Shown here one piece after another: positions 27,594-28,700 of a stretch of 28,700 bases of DNA. The translations under genes were made by a program, and so were the position numbers. The notes beneath the pieces are model-generated. The model was not told the origin of the DNA and made no database searches. It worked only from the letters and a program-made list of their open reading frames with translations. Every line of letters starts with the position of its first letter. Positions within the stretch are counted from its first letter, which is position 1. The stretch is from a virus: the IMG/VR virus record IMGVR_UViG_3300044949_000415, positions 1 through 28,700 of that record; one strand, given 5' to 3'.

Positions 27594-28700
27594 ACTTGCG
27601 CGATGAGCTGAGCCGCCTACCCGATGACTGGGGTTATGTCGCCGTGGATGGGCAAAAGCGCCCGTATCAGTCGGCGTGGCAAGACAACCCACTTAATAAG
27701 GATGCGCTGCTGGCCGAACTGAGCAGCGGTCGCGCACGTGCCATTGGCGTGTGCTGCGGCGTGCCGTCCGGTGGTCTGTTGTTTTTGGACCACGACGGCA
27801 AGTCAGCCAGCACGCTCTTGGCCGAGTGGGACCTGCCGCTGTCATCTTTACCGCGCAGCTGGGTGGTCAAGTCAGGCCGCGATGGCCGGATGCAAATCAT
27901 CTACCGCGTGCCTGAGCAGTACTGGGATGCGATCGTTACGCGCAAATACAAGACCGGCGTCATTGATGACGACGGCAAGGCCGAACAAGTGGAGTTGCGC
28001 TGGAACGGCTGCCAGTCTGTTGTAGCCGGTGCGCACCCACAAACCACCGGCTACTACTGGGTGCCAGGCCATGGGCCAGGTGACCGCGACATAGCAGAAG
28101 CGCCGCTTGGATTGATTGAGCGGATGCTCAAGCCGCAGCCGCAGCCGGTGCGCGCCGAGCTAGTCCAGCTGCCTGACCCGCAGGGCGATGCAGATCGCGC
28201 ACGGTCATATCTCGCCGCATTGGATGCCAGTCGCGCCGATGACTACGACGACTGGCTTGCGGTTGGCATGTCGCTTCACAGCGTCGGCGATGACAGCCTG
28301 CTCGATCAATGGGAGCAGTGGTCGGCGCAGTCCGCTAAGCACAAACCCAGCGACTGCCAACGCAAATGGCGGAGCTTTAAGAAATCCGGCATCACGCTCG
28401 GCACCCTTGGCGACATGGCCAAGAAAGACGGCTGGCGTAGCGCTAGCCCAGTGCGGCGCGAGGTTGGTGGCCGCACCGCTGACCCGGAGCCGCAGGCAGG
28501 TGGCCGCGCGCCAGTTATTGGCAGCTCGCAAAAGCTAGAGGCCGCTGAGCTGCTGGAGTACCTGCGTCGCAACGCCGGTGACATCAGGCTCAACATCTTT
28601 ACCCAGCAGATCGAGGTCGATAACCAAGTGATCGAAGGCGTCGACCGCTATTACCTCAAGTTGGCAGAGCAGGGCTACAAGGTCGGCAAGGAGCTTGCCA
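27590..28700 (+). CDS. Primase-polymerase with PriCT domain (runs off window)
   Basis: GTG 27590 overlaps the regulator stop; 370 codons without a stop reach the window end. Residues about 5-165 are an archaeo-eukaryotic primase-polymerase domain: VAVDGQKRPY, GVCCGVPSGG, the metal motif LFLDHDG (Asp67, Asp69), then QVELRWNGCQSVVAGAHPQT and GYYW. Residues about 203-282 are a PriCT-type helical domain (YDDWLAVGMSLHSVG, CQRKWRSFKKSGIT, GTLGDMAKKDGW). From about 310 a helicase/VirE-like part begins, its P-loop beyond the edge. This single protein would prime, and probably unwind, phage DNA. It is read divergently from the helicase-methyltransferase operon. Confidence 0.9.
   Translation, partial: MNLRDELSRLPDDWGYVAVDGQKRPYQSAWQDNPLNKDALLAELSSGRARAIGVCCGVPSGGLLFLDHDGKSASTLLAEWDLPLSSLPRSWVVKSGRDGRMQIIYRVPEQYWDAIVTRKYKTGVIDDDGKAEQVELRWNGCQSVVAGAHPQTTGYYWVPGHGPGDRDIAEAPLGLIERMLKPQPQPVRAELVQLPDPQGDADRARSYLAALDASRADDYDDWLAVGMSLHSVGDDSLLDQWEQWSAQSAKHKPSDCQRKWRSFKKSGITLGTLGDMAKKDGWRSASPVRREVGGRTADPEPQAGGRAPVIGSSQKLEAAELLEYLRRNAGDIRLNIFTQQIEVDNQVIEGVDRYYLKLAEQGYKVGKELA

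Noticed and set aside
1-28700. CRISPR array or tRNA genes
   Set aside because: No series of regularly spaced repeats and no cloverleaf with a T-loop GTTCGA-type sequence in suitable context was found by eye; a dedicated scan could still find a tRNA.

Overview
The window is a stretch of a tailed-phage genome, either a free siphovirus or a prophage. The host is most likely a unicellular picocyanobacterium of the Synechococcus/Cyanobium group. The evidence is a lambda-ordered siphovirus tail module, cyanophage-type fibre proteins (an N-terminal GEIAIN..DAELYTKD virion-binding motif, DPNSGVFSP-type repeats), a DUF7936-like protein, a group 2 (cyanobacterial type) sigma-70 factor, and many small proteins of a style common in picocyanobacterial phages. 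No integrase, repressor or attachment site is visible, so lysogeny cannot be judged. Host assignment is inference from protein style, not from a search.

Left part, plus strand (1-16474): late structural and lysis genes. The order is end of the major tail tube gene, G/GT-type tail chaperones (the T part readable only after a frameshift), tape measure, L-like protein, K-like NlpC/P60 protein, very large J-like tip protein, an M-like protein, two further tail-tube-like proteins, a beta-helix tailspike whose distal part is strikingly AT-rich, and a repeat-containing fibre. A run of small genes follows, separated by hairpins (13061-14476). The lysis region comes next: a membrane/coiled-coil protein, a 46-aa membrane protein with an in-phase A AAA AAG slippery heptamer at its end and a 79-codon open extension in the -1 frame, a two-domain endolysin (GH24 lysozyme plus M15 peptidase) and an HNH protein.

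Middle part, minus strand (16498-22628): a dense early/metabolic operon ending in the sigma factor. In transcription order it runs through small proteins, a membrane-anchored HTH protein, a RecE-like exonuclease, a Bet/RecT annealing protein, a small HTH protein, SSB, several small proteins including DUF3310, dCTP deaminase and finally sigma-70. Most junctions overlap by 1-11 nt. It converges on the late genes at about 16.48 kb.

Right part: on the minus strand a secreted RlpA-like protein (22707-23021), an isolated 64-codon gene with its own promoter and intrinsic terminator (23133-23427), and a three-gene operon of helicase-methyltransferase fusion, SF2 helicase and VRR-NUC nuclease (23424-27388). 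A 67-bp divergent control region separates this operon from a plus-strand ribbon-helix-helix regulator and a primase-polymerase that runs off the window end.

Overall logic (inference): the right end replicates and modifies DNA, the middle recombines it and makes nucleotides, the phage sigma factor may redirect host RNA polymerase, and the left end builds the tail and lyses the cell. The most unusual signals are two probable programmed frameshifts, tail-tube-like genes downstream of the tip gene, the foreign-looking tailspike, the autonomous single-gene transcription unit, and the compact operator-like repeats at early promoters. No stretch longer than 300 bases lacks a gene.
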